Position numbers and translations under genes: made by a program. The notes below the pieces were generated by a model. The model ran no database searches. It was given only the letters and a program-made list of their open reading frames with translations, and had not been told where the DNA came from. From Magicicada septendecula (lineage: Eukaryota; Arthropoda; Insecta; Hemiptera; Cicadidae), in the NCBI GenBank assembly GCA_034769895.1, contig CM068369.1:144233574-144297573 (forward strand): DNA of 64,000 nucleotides. The letters are read 5' to 3'. Positions 12,901 to 24,875 of the stretch are shown here, piece after piece. Every line of letters begins with the position of its first letter. Within the stretch, counting starts at the first letter, position 1.

Positions 12901-13955
12901 AAGCCGAAATGTGCCACTCTGAACTGTTCCAACTCACATGTTAGGGAATGTTAGGGAGTAAACATACAGGTGAGGAAGCACCAAATAAGAAAAGATATAA
13001 AATGATAATGTTATATACAAGATAGATGATTATTTATTAATGAAAAAAGAAGCTAATGAAGGAGATACATATCATCTGAGAGAAAGCAATGGTGGTAAAA
13101 GAAGGTATATAAAGTGAAAATACGAATAAAATATAGTAATTAAAAAGAATTAGTAGTAATTATTTCATCCATACTAAGAGTATGATCTGAACTAATCACT
13201 TTTACAGGAAAGCATATGTAGCATCACAGAATTATCACCTTAAAATTTAACTTAATACAACATTAATAAAGAAGAAACTATTAATAGTGAGTGAGAAAGG
13301 TGAATGGTTAAAAAATAAATTAAAGAAGCTGATCATTAAGTCGATAAAATGTTAATAAAATTAAACTGAATAACAAAGATAACTCTTGATCCATATATAA
13401 ATAACCAACTATATAAAACCCCAGTACAACAGCAGTATACCCAGTAGATTGGGGAGCAGTAAATGAAAAGAAAAAAGTAAAAAGTGAACAAGAAAGGGAA
13501 TAAAAAATTAATAAGGGGAAAATCTATTAAATTAAGAAGCAGAGAACCCCAAGATAACAAAACCAATAACAAGTTAGTAAGGAGCGGTAAATGAGAAAAT
13601 GAATGAAACCGAATAATCAAATAAGATTCATTGAATTAATAAGATAAGGACATGAAACCACAAGATAAGGAAATACTTATATAATAAGAAAGAAGAGACA
13701 AAATATGTCAAGGTTCCTAAAAGAAATATAGAAACAAGAAAGGCTATTCACTAAAACTTCATGAAGAATGAATATACCAATTGAAACTAAATTAAAACCA
13801 ATGATAAATGTCAGTCCAAATAACTCAAGTTACAGTATACAATGCAATTAAAATAAATTGTAAACTAAATGTAAGCCTAATTTAAGAACAGAGTACAAAC
13901 AAACCATAAGACTACCAATAGTGTAGAAACAAATCAAAAACTACCATAGTGTAAA
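6975..13955 (+). mobile_element. Array unit 2 (non-autonomous Ty3/gypsy-type element)
   Basis: Near-identical copy of unit 1 with the same order of parts: motif arrays from 6982, TGACGTCA at 8810-8817, PBS-like block 9475-9634, broken gag 9730-11475, minisatellite from about 11435. Small differences include a Glu-to-Asp change in the gag coiled coil, one-base indels in A-runs and an extra short segment near 12606. The frame breaks in gag match those of unit 1. Confidence 0.87.
9730..11475 (+). pseudogene. gag: Broken Ty3/gypsy-type gag, unit 2
   Basis: Same layout and same breaks as the unit 1 copy: coiled-coil pieces 9730-10185 and 10239-10643, capsid-like pieces 10670-10909 and 10910-11239 separated by a TAG, and a basic/Asn-rich tail in another frame to 11475. 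It differs from unit 1 by a few substitutions. Keeping the same stops in both copies indicates the damage came before duplication. Confidence 0.82.
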
Positions 13956-16900
13956 AAACAAAGATTACCAGTAGTGTAGAAATTATAAGGTGAAAACAGT
14001 AATAAAATATAATAAAAGTTAGAGACTCCAGTGAGTGTAGAGAATAACAAGTGACATACTATAAGAAATAAATAGTGAAAGAAAATAAAATTATTTAAAA
14101 GAGACTACCATTAGTGTAGAGAGATACCATATAAAAAACATAAGAATAAAAGACTGTTTACTAACTGAGAATATTATTAGTAATAAGAATGTTTTAAAGA
14201 TTATATATAAATGAAAAATCATAGATATAAGATGTTTTATTATAGTTAAGTGTTACAAAAAAGCAACCTAAATACAAAAGACAGTTTAATAACTGAAAGT
14301 ATTATTAGTGATAAGATGTTTTTAGTTTAATCAAATTATGTATAGTCAATACAAAAGACAGTGAAAAACTGAAAGTATTATTAGTAATAAGATGTTTTAG
14401 TTAAATCAAATTATATATAAATAAAACAATAGGTATAAGATATTTTTGTTATGATTAAGTGATATAAAAATTAATATATATAAGGTAATATGTTGTATTT
14501 AATTAATGTTCAATGATTTCAAGGTTTGTTAAGGCAGAGAAGGCAAGTAGGTAATATAAATAATGTATTATGAAACTGTAAACTATACAAAGAATAATAG
14601 GGCAAAATAACTAACAAACCCCAATAGAAAAACAAAACAGCATTCTAGACCAAAATCAAATACAATCATAGAGTCAAACCCAAATGAATAAATTCAATAG
14701 AATTGTATATAATTAATAGAAACTAGTCCATGTAAAACAAAGATATGAAAATGTAATCAGCACAGAACCAAATATTAGCAAATGTAATGACAAAAGAATA
14801 AAATTAACTTTATTTGGAAATATGTAATACTAGGCCTAGAAGGGTACGCTATTCAGATAAAATGTACATTAATCAATATTGGAGTATTATAACAACAAAT
14901 TATTAACAACAAGCAATAATCATGAAGTGAGTAAAATTATTTAAAAGGAATATTAACATAAAATCACGTGTAAACCATGTAATTACTAAAATTGTAAAAA
15001 TACAAGGCCTATAATAAATATCAAAAATTGTAAATTTTAGGATTATCTGAACTTAAAACAAACCCAGTTATATTTTGAGTTATGTAAAATTAGCTTAAGA
15101 ATATTGCTAGATAGTTAAATTTTCATAAAATTATTAAATAATTAAGTTACAGCAATAAACAGGAAAACTTGTCATATATTTTTATGAGTTGAAACCAAAT
15201 CCAAGACATGTAAATGTGAACAGACAATGGTAAGGGGAATAAGACATTTTATAAATTACTACCGAAAACGACGACTTTAAGTCATCAGTCTATTGTTAAT
15301 CGTGAACGTGTGCAGATCAAATTTTACGGACGGAAGATCTGAAAAAATATAAATGGGTGTAAAAAATTGAAGTGCAACTCAAAAATGTACTACAGATGTT
15401 AACTACTGAAATTTAACAACATAATAACGTAACCGGTAACAAACTGAACCAGAACAACAGGAATACTAATATCCAGTACGAGCACAAGAAATTAACCGCC
15501 ATTTTGAGAAAAAATTTAATCAACTACAATATTATCTGGACAACGAACTCAACAGATTTTGAACACGGAACACAGCACCATTAATCCAACACAGAAAAAC
15601 ATCGCCGAGAAGAAGAAAACACTTCACATAATTATCCAGAGGTACTACAACATCGCAGAGGAAGGAATCCACATTTATATTTGAGGGAGAAGACCGAACA
15701 TAGCGTCAGCCTTGTATAGCAGAAAATCGAGGTGAACGGCAGCCATACTGGATTTACAGAGCGAACGGGACACAGCCTTTACGAGCCAGTGACGTCATTC
15801 TACGAATTGGTTCGAATTTTTCACTTATTAATTGACAGTATTTCCAGAATCCTGTTATTTTTAGCAATAATAATTTATTTTAAAGTAATTGTAAGTATTG
15901 TATCTTGTTCCTTGCCTCTCTGACCATTTCGACAGTTAAAAGAACTCGAAATAATTAATTTTGTAATGTTATATTTTGTCATTTTATCACGACCGACCTG
16001 AGTGAATCTCAGCCAATGCCATTGTCGATGCGCGTAAGATTGGCGCAAAAATTCAAATTTTGAAAAATAAACATCAGAATTACTCAAATACTTTGTGTTC
16101 ATGATTATTTGTATTATAAATATTAGCTTTTTATTTCTTCTAAACATAAAGTAGAATATTAGAAAAATATATCAAGAAGAAGAAGAAGAAGAAGAAGAGG
16201 AGCTAAGTCAGAAGAGAGAATCCTGGATCCAACTGACATAACAAGATTATCTCTAGTGAACTAATATATTGTCACACATTAACTAATTAACACATTTGAA
16301 AGTAATTAAAAAATTTATAATTAACTAATTAATTAATTAAGATAAAATAAAGAACAAATAAAACATTATTAAAAATTTTTAGCTTCAATTCATAAACAAT
16401 AAAATTTTGTTTATTATCAACTTTAAATTTATTATTTGTAATTAGCACAGTTTTATTACAAATTGGCGCTCATAACAGTGGGGCATCAGCAATAAAAACA
16501 AGTTTTATTAAAAATTGGCGAGATCACCAGTGGGATTTTATTTATTATAAAATTATTAATATTTGTGATTTATTACAAATTGTCGTCCAACCTGAGGGGC
16601 TTGAAATAGGAAGAGACAAGTCTATAAAATAAGGACAATTCGTCCAGTTTCCTATTTTTTAGCTTCGCAGCTGTTAACAGGTCAAGAGAAACAAGATGCA
16701 CAGGAGGGCGACATCAAAGAAAAGGGCGGTGGAGGCCGAACAGGAAATAGATATGGAAGATAAGGAGGCGTCACCCGTGGAAGGTGTGGAGAAGAGGTTA
16801 CCTCCAGCAGAACCAACCGAACCAGTATCCCAAGGGAAACAACCCGACAAGCCGATACGAACAGAGAATATGGAAATGCAAGAAATGTTCAGGCTAATGA

Positions 16901-19900
16901 TGGAGAGTAACCAACAATTGAAGGAGAAAATGGATAAAAACAGTAAGGAAATGAAGGAAGAATTAAAGGAAGAATTGGGTAACAAAATCGGAGATACAAG
17001 TAAAAGGATGGAGGAGAAAATGGAAGAAAATCGTATGAAGGCGGAAGAAAATAGTAATAAGATGGAGGAGAAAATGGAAGAAAATAGTAAGAAAATGGAG
17101 GAGTAAATGGAAAAAAATAGTAAGAAAGCAGAAGAAAATAGTAAGAAGTTGGAGGAGAAAATGGAATAAAATAGTAAGAAGTTGGAGGAGAAAATGGACG
17201 AAATAAAAAATAATAATAAATTATTAATGGATGAAAACATTCGGAAAATAGAGGAGTAAATGGAGGAAATAAAGACTGACAATAAACAGTCGAAGGAGGA
17301 ATTAACCAAGATAAGCCAAAAACTGGAAGAGACCAATAAGAGGATGGAAGAAACAAGTAAGACAATGGAAAGCAATAATCAACAATTAAGAGAAGAATTA
17401 AGGGAGACGAACCAAGAGAATATGAACCGGTCAGACGGAAGGATGGAAATATTAAAGGAAGAATTGAGCCAGAAAATAGCTGACAACAATGAAACAATCA
17501 GCAAGAAGGTAGAAGAGGAAATAATGGTGATCGAACAAAAGATTACCAGGGCGGAAGAAAGATGGAGTCAGACTGAAAGAGAAGTACAGAATATCAAATC
17601 CGAAATAAACACTAAAGTTACAACCATGGAAGAAACGAATAGGAAGAATTCAGAGGAAAACTAAATGAAACACGTGAAGACTAGGAGAGAGTGCAGGACC
17701 GATTCACAGAAAAATGTGACGGCATTGAAGCTGCTGTGACCAGTATCAACAGTCAGGTGCGACAGAATCAAACAGATATAGATCTTTTCCATAGTCGACC
17801 AACCAACATTACCAGTTGTCCGAATAACGAAAATCGAGAAAGGATTAACTTCAGGTTCTATAAAAATAAACCTATGGAATTCCTGGCCAGAATCGAAGAG
17901 TACTTCACAAAACACAGAGGCAACCGCTAGAGAGAGAATAAAGAAGTACTGGACGAATCCTTCAAGGAGATAGCTGATAATTGGTGGATGGCGATCAGAG
18001 ATGAAGTGACAGACTACTAACAATTCAAAAGGCTATTCAAGGCCAAATATTGGTCTGAGTCGACACAAAATATCGCCAGAGACGGGATCTGTCACGGAAA
18101 GTATAATCCATACGGAAACCAAACTTTAACAGCGTATTTCTTGGGAAAGGTGTGTATGGCCAAACATTTAGAGCCCCGAATACCGGAAGAATGCTTGGTC
18201 AGCAAGCTAGAATTATTTGAAAAAACTATTATGAACAATAAAATGAAAAAAAAAGAATTTGTGAAAAAACTTCCAAATTCAAAAAATAGTAAGACCAACT
18301 TTCAAGAATTATTTGAAAAAAACTATTATGAACAATCAAAAAAAAAAAAAGAATTTTGGAAAAAACGGAAAAACAACCAAATTCAAAAAATAGTAAGACC
18401 AACTTACACGAGTTATTTGAGAGAAACTATTGAAAACAATTATATATAAAAATAATTTTGGAGAAAATATCTAAAGTCAAAAAAATGGTAAGGGCAACTT
18501 ACACGAATGATGAGATATAGCTATTAAATATAAAATGAATTTTTGTAAGAAAAAGCTACAAAATTCTAAAAGCGTAAGAACAAATTACACTTATAATTCG
18601 AGTGAACTCTTACATAAATGAATTTGAGAGTAAATGGAGTACAAATGTGTAAACTTTCTCAAACTCTCCAGAGACAAAGCAAAAAGAACATGTTCCAGTA
18701 AATAAAGAGAACAACCAATATTAAACAATTGAATAATTTAATATTACCAGAAAAATATATTAATGAATGTTAAAAGTGTCATAAGAAGAAAGAATAACAA
18801 GTCTTCATAAAAAACCAGTGTTGATAAAGAGAAAAAACCATTAATAAACTATCACACCTATAAAAACTGTACTATAGTTTCTATTGTAATAGTGACTATG
18901 ATAACTATAACAACTATTATAAATTATATAAATGAGACAATTTAAGGCAAAAATGATACAGAATTTTAAATGAAAAAGAAAGAAGAAACCAGAATATTTT
19001 ATAATTTAATCAAATAACTTAACTAAATTCACAAAGAAAATAATTTGATTAAGATGAAACAACGAAGAAGGACCAACTAAGTAAAAACCAAGTATTAAGA
19101 CCAGAAACCAAAAACCCTGGAAATTTGATGATAATATTGTTGTAATAACCACTATTATAGTGATAATTGATAAAGTAGGAATTAATGTTATGCCATGAGC
19201 AATAGAATAACTCACCGAATACCAAATGAAAAAAAATCTATATAAATGCTAATTACTATATAAACAAGATGAAAAGATGAAATGATGAAACGATGAAATG
19301 TATGTTATACCACATACCTAAACCACATAATATGGAATGAGCTTTAATAGAGAAGAAGAGTCAAGTGTATAAAAGTATTAATTGATATAAAATATTATGA
19401 AGTGAAGAATCCAAGGATGTTTATTATTAGTCGAAAGAGACTACTTTTAATGATTATTTATTTTTATGACTGGATGTAGAAAAATTCCATCAGTCTTATA
19501 TTTTGAGCAGAGATGATAATTCCTCTGAGCTCAGTTAAGTGAAGTATTGGCCAGCAGAGATTGAAGCCGAAATGTGCCACTCTGAACTGTTCCAACTCAC
19601 ATGTTAGGGAATGTTAGGGAGTAAACATACAGGTGAGGAAGCACCAAATAAGAAAAGATATAAAATGATAATGTTATATACAAGATTGATGATTATTTAT
19701 TGATGAAAAAAGAAGCTAATGAAGGAGATACATATCATCTGAGAGAAAGCAATGGTGGTAAAAGAAGGTATATAAAGTGAAAATACGAATAAAATATAGT
19801 AATTAAAAAGAATTAGTAGTAATTATTTCATCCATACTAAGAGTATGATCTGAACTAATCACTTTTACAGGAAAGCATATGGAGCATAACAGAATTATCA

Positions 19901-20560
19901 CCTTAAAATTTAACTTAATACAACATTAATAAAGAAGAAACTCTCAATAGTGAGTGAGAAAGGTGAATGGTTAAAAAATAAATTAAAGAAGTTGATCATT
20001 AAGTCGATAAAATGTTAATAAAATTAAACTGAATAACAAAGATAACTCTTGATCCATATATAAATAACCAACTATATAAAACCCCAGTACAACAGAAGTA
20101 TACCCAGTAGATTGGGGAGCAGTAAATGAAAAGACAAAAGTAAAAAGTGAACAAGAAAGGGAATAAAAAATTAATAAGGGGAAAATCTATTAAATTAAGA
20201 AGCAGAGAACCCCAAGATAACAAAACCAATAACAAGTTAGTAAGGAGCGGTAAATGAGAAAATGAATGAAACCGAATAATCAAATAAGATTCATTGAATT
20301 AATAAGATAAGGACATGAAACCACAAGATAAGGAAATACTTATATAATAAGAAAGAAGAGACAAAATATGTCAAGGCTCCTAAAAGAAATATAGAAACAA
20401 GAAAGGCTATTCACTAAAACTTCATGAAGAATGAATATACCAATTGAAACTAAATTAAAACCAATGATAAATGTCAGTCCAAATAACTCAAGTTACAGTA
20501 TACAATGCAATTAAAATAAATTGTAAACTAAATGTAAGCCTAATTTAAGAACAGAGTAAA
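13956..20560 (+). mobile_element. Array unit 3, internally deleted and 3'-truncated
   Basis: Third copy, slightly more diverged. Differences: a roughly 30-base loss in the PBS-like block spacer (around 16490), an insertion expanding the gag coiled coil (about 17008-17106), and a deletion of about 358 bases that joins gag at 18210 directly to the post-gag minisatellite. Homology to the unit stops at about 20560, some 35 bases before the expected unit end, where inverted LTR pieces begin. Confidence 0.87.
16696..18210 (+). pseudogene. gag: Broken and 3'-deleted gag, unit 3
   Basis: Starts at the equivalent ATG. The coiled coil is longer than in the other units because extra repeats of an ~33-base coil-coding word were gained around 17008-17106. 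Later pieces are at 17260-17664, 17691-17930 and 17931-18210. It has an extra TAA in the capsid region (18017-18019, DYQQ to DY-stop). The last part of the capsid region and the basic tail are missing through the deletion at 18210/18211, which joins straight into the minisatellite. Confidence 0.8.
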
Positions 20561-20572
20561 AACAAACTTACA

Positions 20573-21612
20573 AATTTCTTTTAAATAATTTTACTCACTT
20601 CATGATTATTGCTTGTTGTTAATAATTTGTTGTTATAATACTCCAATATTGATTAATTTACATTTTATCTGAATAGTGTACCCTTCTAGGCCTAGTATTA
20701 CATATTTCCAAATAAAGTTAATTTTATTCTTTTGTCATTACATTTGCTAATATTTGGTTCTGTGCTGATTACATTTTCATATCTTTGTTTTACATGGACT
20801 AGTTTCTATTAATTATATACAATTCTATTTAATTTATTCATTTGGGTTTGACTCTATGATTGTATTTGATGTTGGTCTAGAATGCTCTTTTGTTTTTCTA
20901 TTGGCGTTTGTTAGTTATTTTGCCCTATTATTCTTTGTATAGTTTTACAGTTTCATAATACAATATTTATATTACCTACTTGCCTTCTCTGCCTTAAAAA
21001 ACCTTGAAATCATTGAACATTAATTAAATACAACATATTACCTTATATATATTAATTTGTATATCACTTAATCATAACAAAAATATCTTATACCTATTGT
21101 TTTTTTATATATAATTTGATTTAACTAAAACATCTTATTACTAATAATACTTTCAGTTTTTCACTGTCTTTTGTATTGACTATACATAATTTGATTAAAC
21201 TAAAAACATCTTATCACTAATAATACTTTCAGTTATTAAACTGTCTTTTGTATTTAGGTTGCTTTTTTGTAACACTTAACTATAATAAAACATCTTATAT
21301 CTATGATTTTTCATTTATATATAATCTTTAAAACATTCTTATTACTAATAATATTCTCAGTTAGTAAACTGTCTTTTATTCTTATGTTTTTTATATGGTA
21401 TCTCTCTACACTAATGGTAGTCTCTTTTAAATAATTTTATTTTCTTTCACAATTTATTTCTTATAGTATGTCACTTGTTATTCTCTACACTCATTGTAGT
21501 CTCTAACTTTTATTATATTTTATTACGGTTTTCACCTTATAATTTCTACACTACTGGTAGTCTTTGTTTTTTACACTATGGTAGTTTTTGATTTGTTTCT
21601 ACACTTTTGGTA
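20573..21612 (-). mobile_element. Inverted LTR fragment closing the array
   Basis: Reverse complement of unit positions about 990 back to 1 and on to about 6925, so it spans the unit-unit junction. Both iterated motif families appear here inverted. It is more diverged from the array than the units are from each other, with several substitutions and small indels. Confidence 0.85.
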
Positions 21613-22024
21613 TCTTTGAGATAATCTTGTTATGTCAGTTGGATCCAGGATTCTCTCTTCTGACTTAGCTCTTCTTCCTCTTCTCTTTGATATATTTTTC
21701 TAATATTCTACTTTATGTTTAGAAGAAATAAAAAGCTAATATTTATAATACAAATAATCATGAACACAAAGTACTTGAGTAATTCTGATGTTTATTTTCC
21801 AAATTTGAATTTTTGCGCCAATCTTACGTGCATCGACAATGGCATTGGCTAAGATTCACTCAGGTCGGTCGTGATAAAATGACAATATATAACATCACAA
21901 AATTAATTATTTCGAGTTCTTTTAACTGTCGAAATGGTCAGAGAGGGCAAGGAACAAGATACAATACTTACAATTACTTTAAAATAAATTATTATTGCTA
22001 AAAATAACAGGATTCTGGAAATAT
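21613..22024 (-). mobile_element. Second inverted LTR fragment
   Basis: Reverse complement of unit positions about 2300 to 1883, abutting the previous fragment. The 893 or so bases that lie between the two segments in the intact unit are missing. It carries the complement of the candidate AATAAA region. Confidence 0.85.
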
Positions 22025-22030
22025 AGAACA

Positions 22031-22287
22031 TAAGATAAAATAAAGAACAAATAAAACATTATTAAAATTTTTTGGCTTCAATTCATAAACAATAAAATTT
22101 TTTTTATTATCAACATTAAATCTATTATTTTTAATTAGCACAGTTTTATTACAAATTGGCGCTCATAACAGTGGGGCATCGGCATCATCATCTATTTTAC
22201 AGTAAAAACAAGTTTTATTAAAAATTGGCGAGATCACCAGTGGGATTTTATTTATTATAAAATTATTAATATTTGTGATTTATTACA
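22031..22287 (+). mobile_element. Direct LTR 3'-end fragment
   Basis: Direct copy of unit positions about 2381-2637, including the first two PBS-like modules. It stops exactly at …ttattaca, before the third module. This sharp stop, followed by unrelated LINE sequence, is the best evidence in the window for the LTR's 3' boundary. Confidence 0.8.
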
Positions 22288-22905
22288 ATATTGAACTGAT
22301 CCTTTTCCTGTTCTTCTTCTTCTTCTTAATTGGCTCTACAGCTCTTGGAGAGCCTTGGAATCCTGGAGAATGCGCCTCCAGTCGTCTCGATCCTCCTCTG
22401 TTCTCAGTCTCCATCTTTTTACACCAATCCTGCGTAGGTCGTTCTCAAGATCATTACCCATTGTTTCTAGACCAGATCTCTCCTTCTCTTCCACCAGGTC
22501 TCCACATTAAAATTTCTTCAATGAGGATGTTCCTAACATTCTCTGGACATGCCCTTCTCACCAGATTCTACTTCTCTTTACATCAGTAAAGAATACTGAT
22601 TCTCCATAGATTTGGTAGATTTCTGCAGTCGTCTTTATTTTCCATGCTCCTTGAACGATCGCTCCACCAAATATCCTCCTAAAGACATTTCTTTCGCACC
22701 TGCGCAACCACTCTTCCTGTCACTGTCATTGTGCAAGTTTCAGACCCATACATGACCTCTGGCTTAAGAACTGCTTTATAGAGATGAATCTTGATTGCAC
22801 TGCTTATGTTTTTATACTTAAATACTCCCTGTAGGGAGAAGTAACATCTGTTTTCAGCAGATACCCTTCCTTTAATTTCTACGGCTTTAAATTTAAATTT
22901 TTCAA
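22288..22905 (-). pseudogene. LINE reverse-transcriptase C-terminal fragment
   Basis: On the minus strand, reading down from 22905, conceptual translation gives the usual end of a non-LTR retrotransposon polyprotein: KIHLYKAVLKPEVMYGSET (the common K-Y-P-YGSE block), later RPGGREG-like residues, then LRRIGVKRWRLRTE and DRDDWRRILQDSKAL before a TAG at 22338-22336. Several stops and shifts separate these blocks. After the stop comes an AAG-rich tail (complement of 22309-22327), a typical LINE 3' end. The element is 5'-truncated. Clade not certain. Confidence 0.75.
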
Positions 22906-23412
22906 CCTTTTGAAATTTGTGTCCTCCAATTATAAGGGGTGCTCTATCCTTTTCCTGCTAAAATTATTTAAATAATTTTGCCAATTAAAATCAGACCCTT
23001 ATTTAAAACATGACTACATGAGCTCTTTATCTCAGGGCAAGTGGCATCAAAAATTTTATTTACAAACTAACATATTAAAGTTTTTGTACTTACTTAAATT
23101 AATACAAAATTCTTCTCTTCCAGTTTAACCTTAGTTACCTGAAAATATTTTTTGTATTATTGCTAGTTCCAACTCAGGCCACTACACCAGTATAACGTTG
23201 TTCTGCTTAGTTACACTATCAAAACCAAGATGTAACTTATCTGGCTGGATTCTTACCTGTGGGCCAGATTTATGTTTTGGTTTTCAGGAAAACACATATT
23301 TGGTTGCTTTTTACACAATTACACAACTTGATAGTGTACTATTTTGAAATTATACTGTTTGTATTACACAGTTATATATATTTTTTTCTATATAAGTAAC
23401 TCGACGTTTCTT
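22906..23412. other. No gene seen
   Basis: AT-rich DNA. A short inverted pair (TACACTATCAA near 23212 and TTGATAGTGTA near 23330) is the only structure noticed. Confidence 0.4.
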
Positions 23413-23630
23413 GCAGTAATTATATAATTTGTGATGTTATTCAATTTGTTTCTTCTGCAAGTAGTATAATTTCGTATATTCTTTTAAGTAAATTGAATTT
23501 ACTTACAAACCTCTGATGTACTGATATTTTTCAGTGAAACGTGCGTCAGGTGTTAAAAAGAATATACGAAATTATACTACTTGCAGAAGAAACAAATTGA
23601 ATAACATCACAAATTATATATAATTTCTGC
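23413..23630. repeat. Large inverted repeat with 65-base perfect arms
   Basis: Bases 23421-23485 are the exact reverse complement of 23556-23620, and weaker pairing extends to about 23413 and 23630. The 70-base spacer holds a near-perfect 19-base palindrome (AAGTAAATTGAATTTACTT, from 23485). It may be a MITE-like remnant or a recent inverted duplication. No flanking duplication was identified. Confidence 0.85.
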
Positions 23631-23689
23631 ACGTCTTATTGCATACGTACGTACATATCCGGCACTACATTTTGGTTTCACAACACTGG

Positions 23690-24130
23690 GCTTTTTACTA
23701 GAAAAGGTTGTTAACCCGTCACTCAACCCCCTACCAGGAGGACAGGGAACCTTAATTTTGGGGTTTCTACCCCTAGACGAGTTATCTTTACCATGACTTA
23801 GGAGCCACGTCTACCCCCGCAGTAGTCCTGCTAACTTGGATTGTGCACACAACCTTTGCTCACCCGCTGCCCTTGATATGAGACCTGCTGCGGCCTTACA
23901 CCATCCTGATAGACCTATACTCCAGTTACCCCAGAGCAGCACTATCAGGACCTCCTTCTCCCTTTTGCTGTCCGACGCATTCCTCCGCAGGGATTGGTTA
24001 CCCCACCATGGTAATGAGTTGCTCGGTTTAACAGGGCCCACCGCTAGTAGGTGAGAGTGTTGTTGAGGAGAGGTAAAAGTGGCCGCTTCTGGCTATATTT
24101 CCCTCATCACTTCCCATTTGGCTCCATGAG
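23690..24130. other. GC-richer block of unknown origin
   Basis: About 440 bases distinctly richer in G and C than the surroundings, with short open frames on both strands (72 and 76 codons) that match no family I recognise. It probably derives from a transposon untranslated region or 5' part, but I cannot assign it. Confidence 0.35.
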
Positions 24131-24875
24131 TTAATAAAGTCATTTATATATCACTAACAAGGTGTATTGTGTTAAGTTTGTTGGATATAATTTTCTATAG
24201 TTCAGTGTATGCTTGGATATTTTATTATTTATTGCCTGCTACGTAGTTGTTTAATCCTATTTCACTTAATCTTTTTCCCTCTGTTTCATTTAATTGTTAT
24301 AATAGTTTTTTACACCTTTGTGTGTCTTTTTTTTAACATCGTATTTACTTTTATATTAGGTTTGATATTTGATTCTTATTCTTTTTTATACTGTTAAAAT
24401 GGAATTTATTTCTTCTCAATTTATGGAACACGCTTCTTGCGGGAGGCAGCCTTATTGAAAATTTAATTTAGAGCGAGTTTCTTGTTCAAATTTGTCTGTG
24501 CATTATATAGTATAGCTAAATATGATTTATCTAATCTATATGTTTTTTAAATAATTCACAACCTTAAATTTTTTTATAAAATTTATTATATTACCTAAAA
24601 TTAAAAAAATTAAATAAAGCTTTTACATCTAATTAGGCATATTCTTTGTTAATTTAATTTCTATTCCATAAAAATTATTTCTATATATAATAAATTGTTT
24701 CACTAAATTTTTGAGGATTCACAGTTGTTACATATATTTTATTAAACTGATTATTTAAAACTCTTTCACACATTGCTTATTATCATTATTCAATTTCAAA
24801 ACATTTACAACGAATATTAAATAACTAATAAAAGTTACGAAACCTTTCATAAATTTAATATGTTCAAAGATTTTT
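24131..24875. other. No gene seen
   Basis: T-rich, AT-rich sequence. A 62-codon hydrophobic open frame at 24209-24397 is a by-product of T-rich composition. Confidence 0.4.

Larger units (their letters stand above)
1..20560 (+). repeat. Tandem array of three ~6.97-kb gag-containing LTR-element units
   Basis: Bases 1-6974 recur almost unchanged from 6975 and again from 13956, in the same orientation and with no other DNA between. Period is 6974 then 6981 bases; the third copy is shorter. By eye the copies differ by scattered substitutions and small indels only. The window opens inside the array, so more copies may lie upstream. The arrangement (LTR end, PBS-like block, gag, non-coding, next LTR) is what unequal LTR-LTR recombination would give, each unit being one LTR plus one internal region. 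The LTR start could not be placed; its end (…ttattaca) is at 2637, 9611 and 16577. No pol is present in any copy. Confidence 0.93.
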
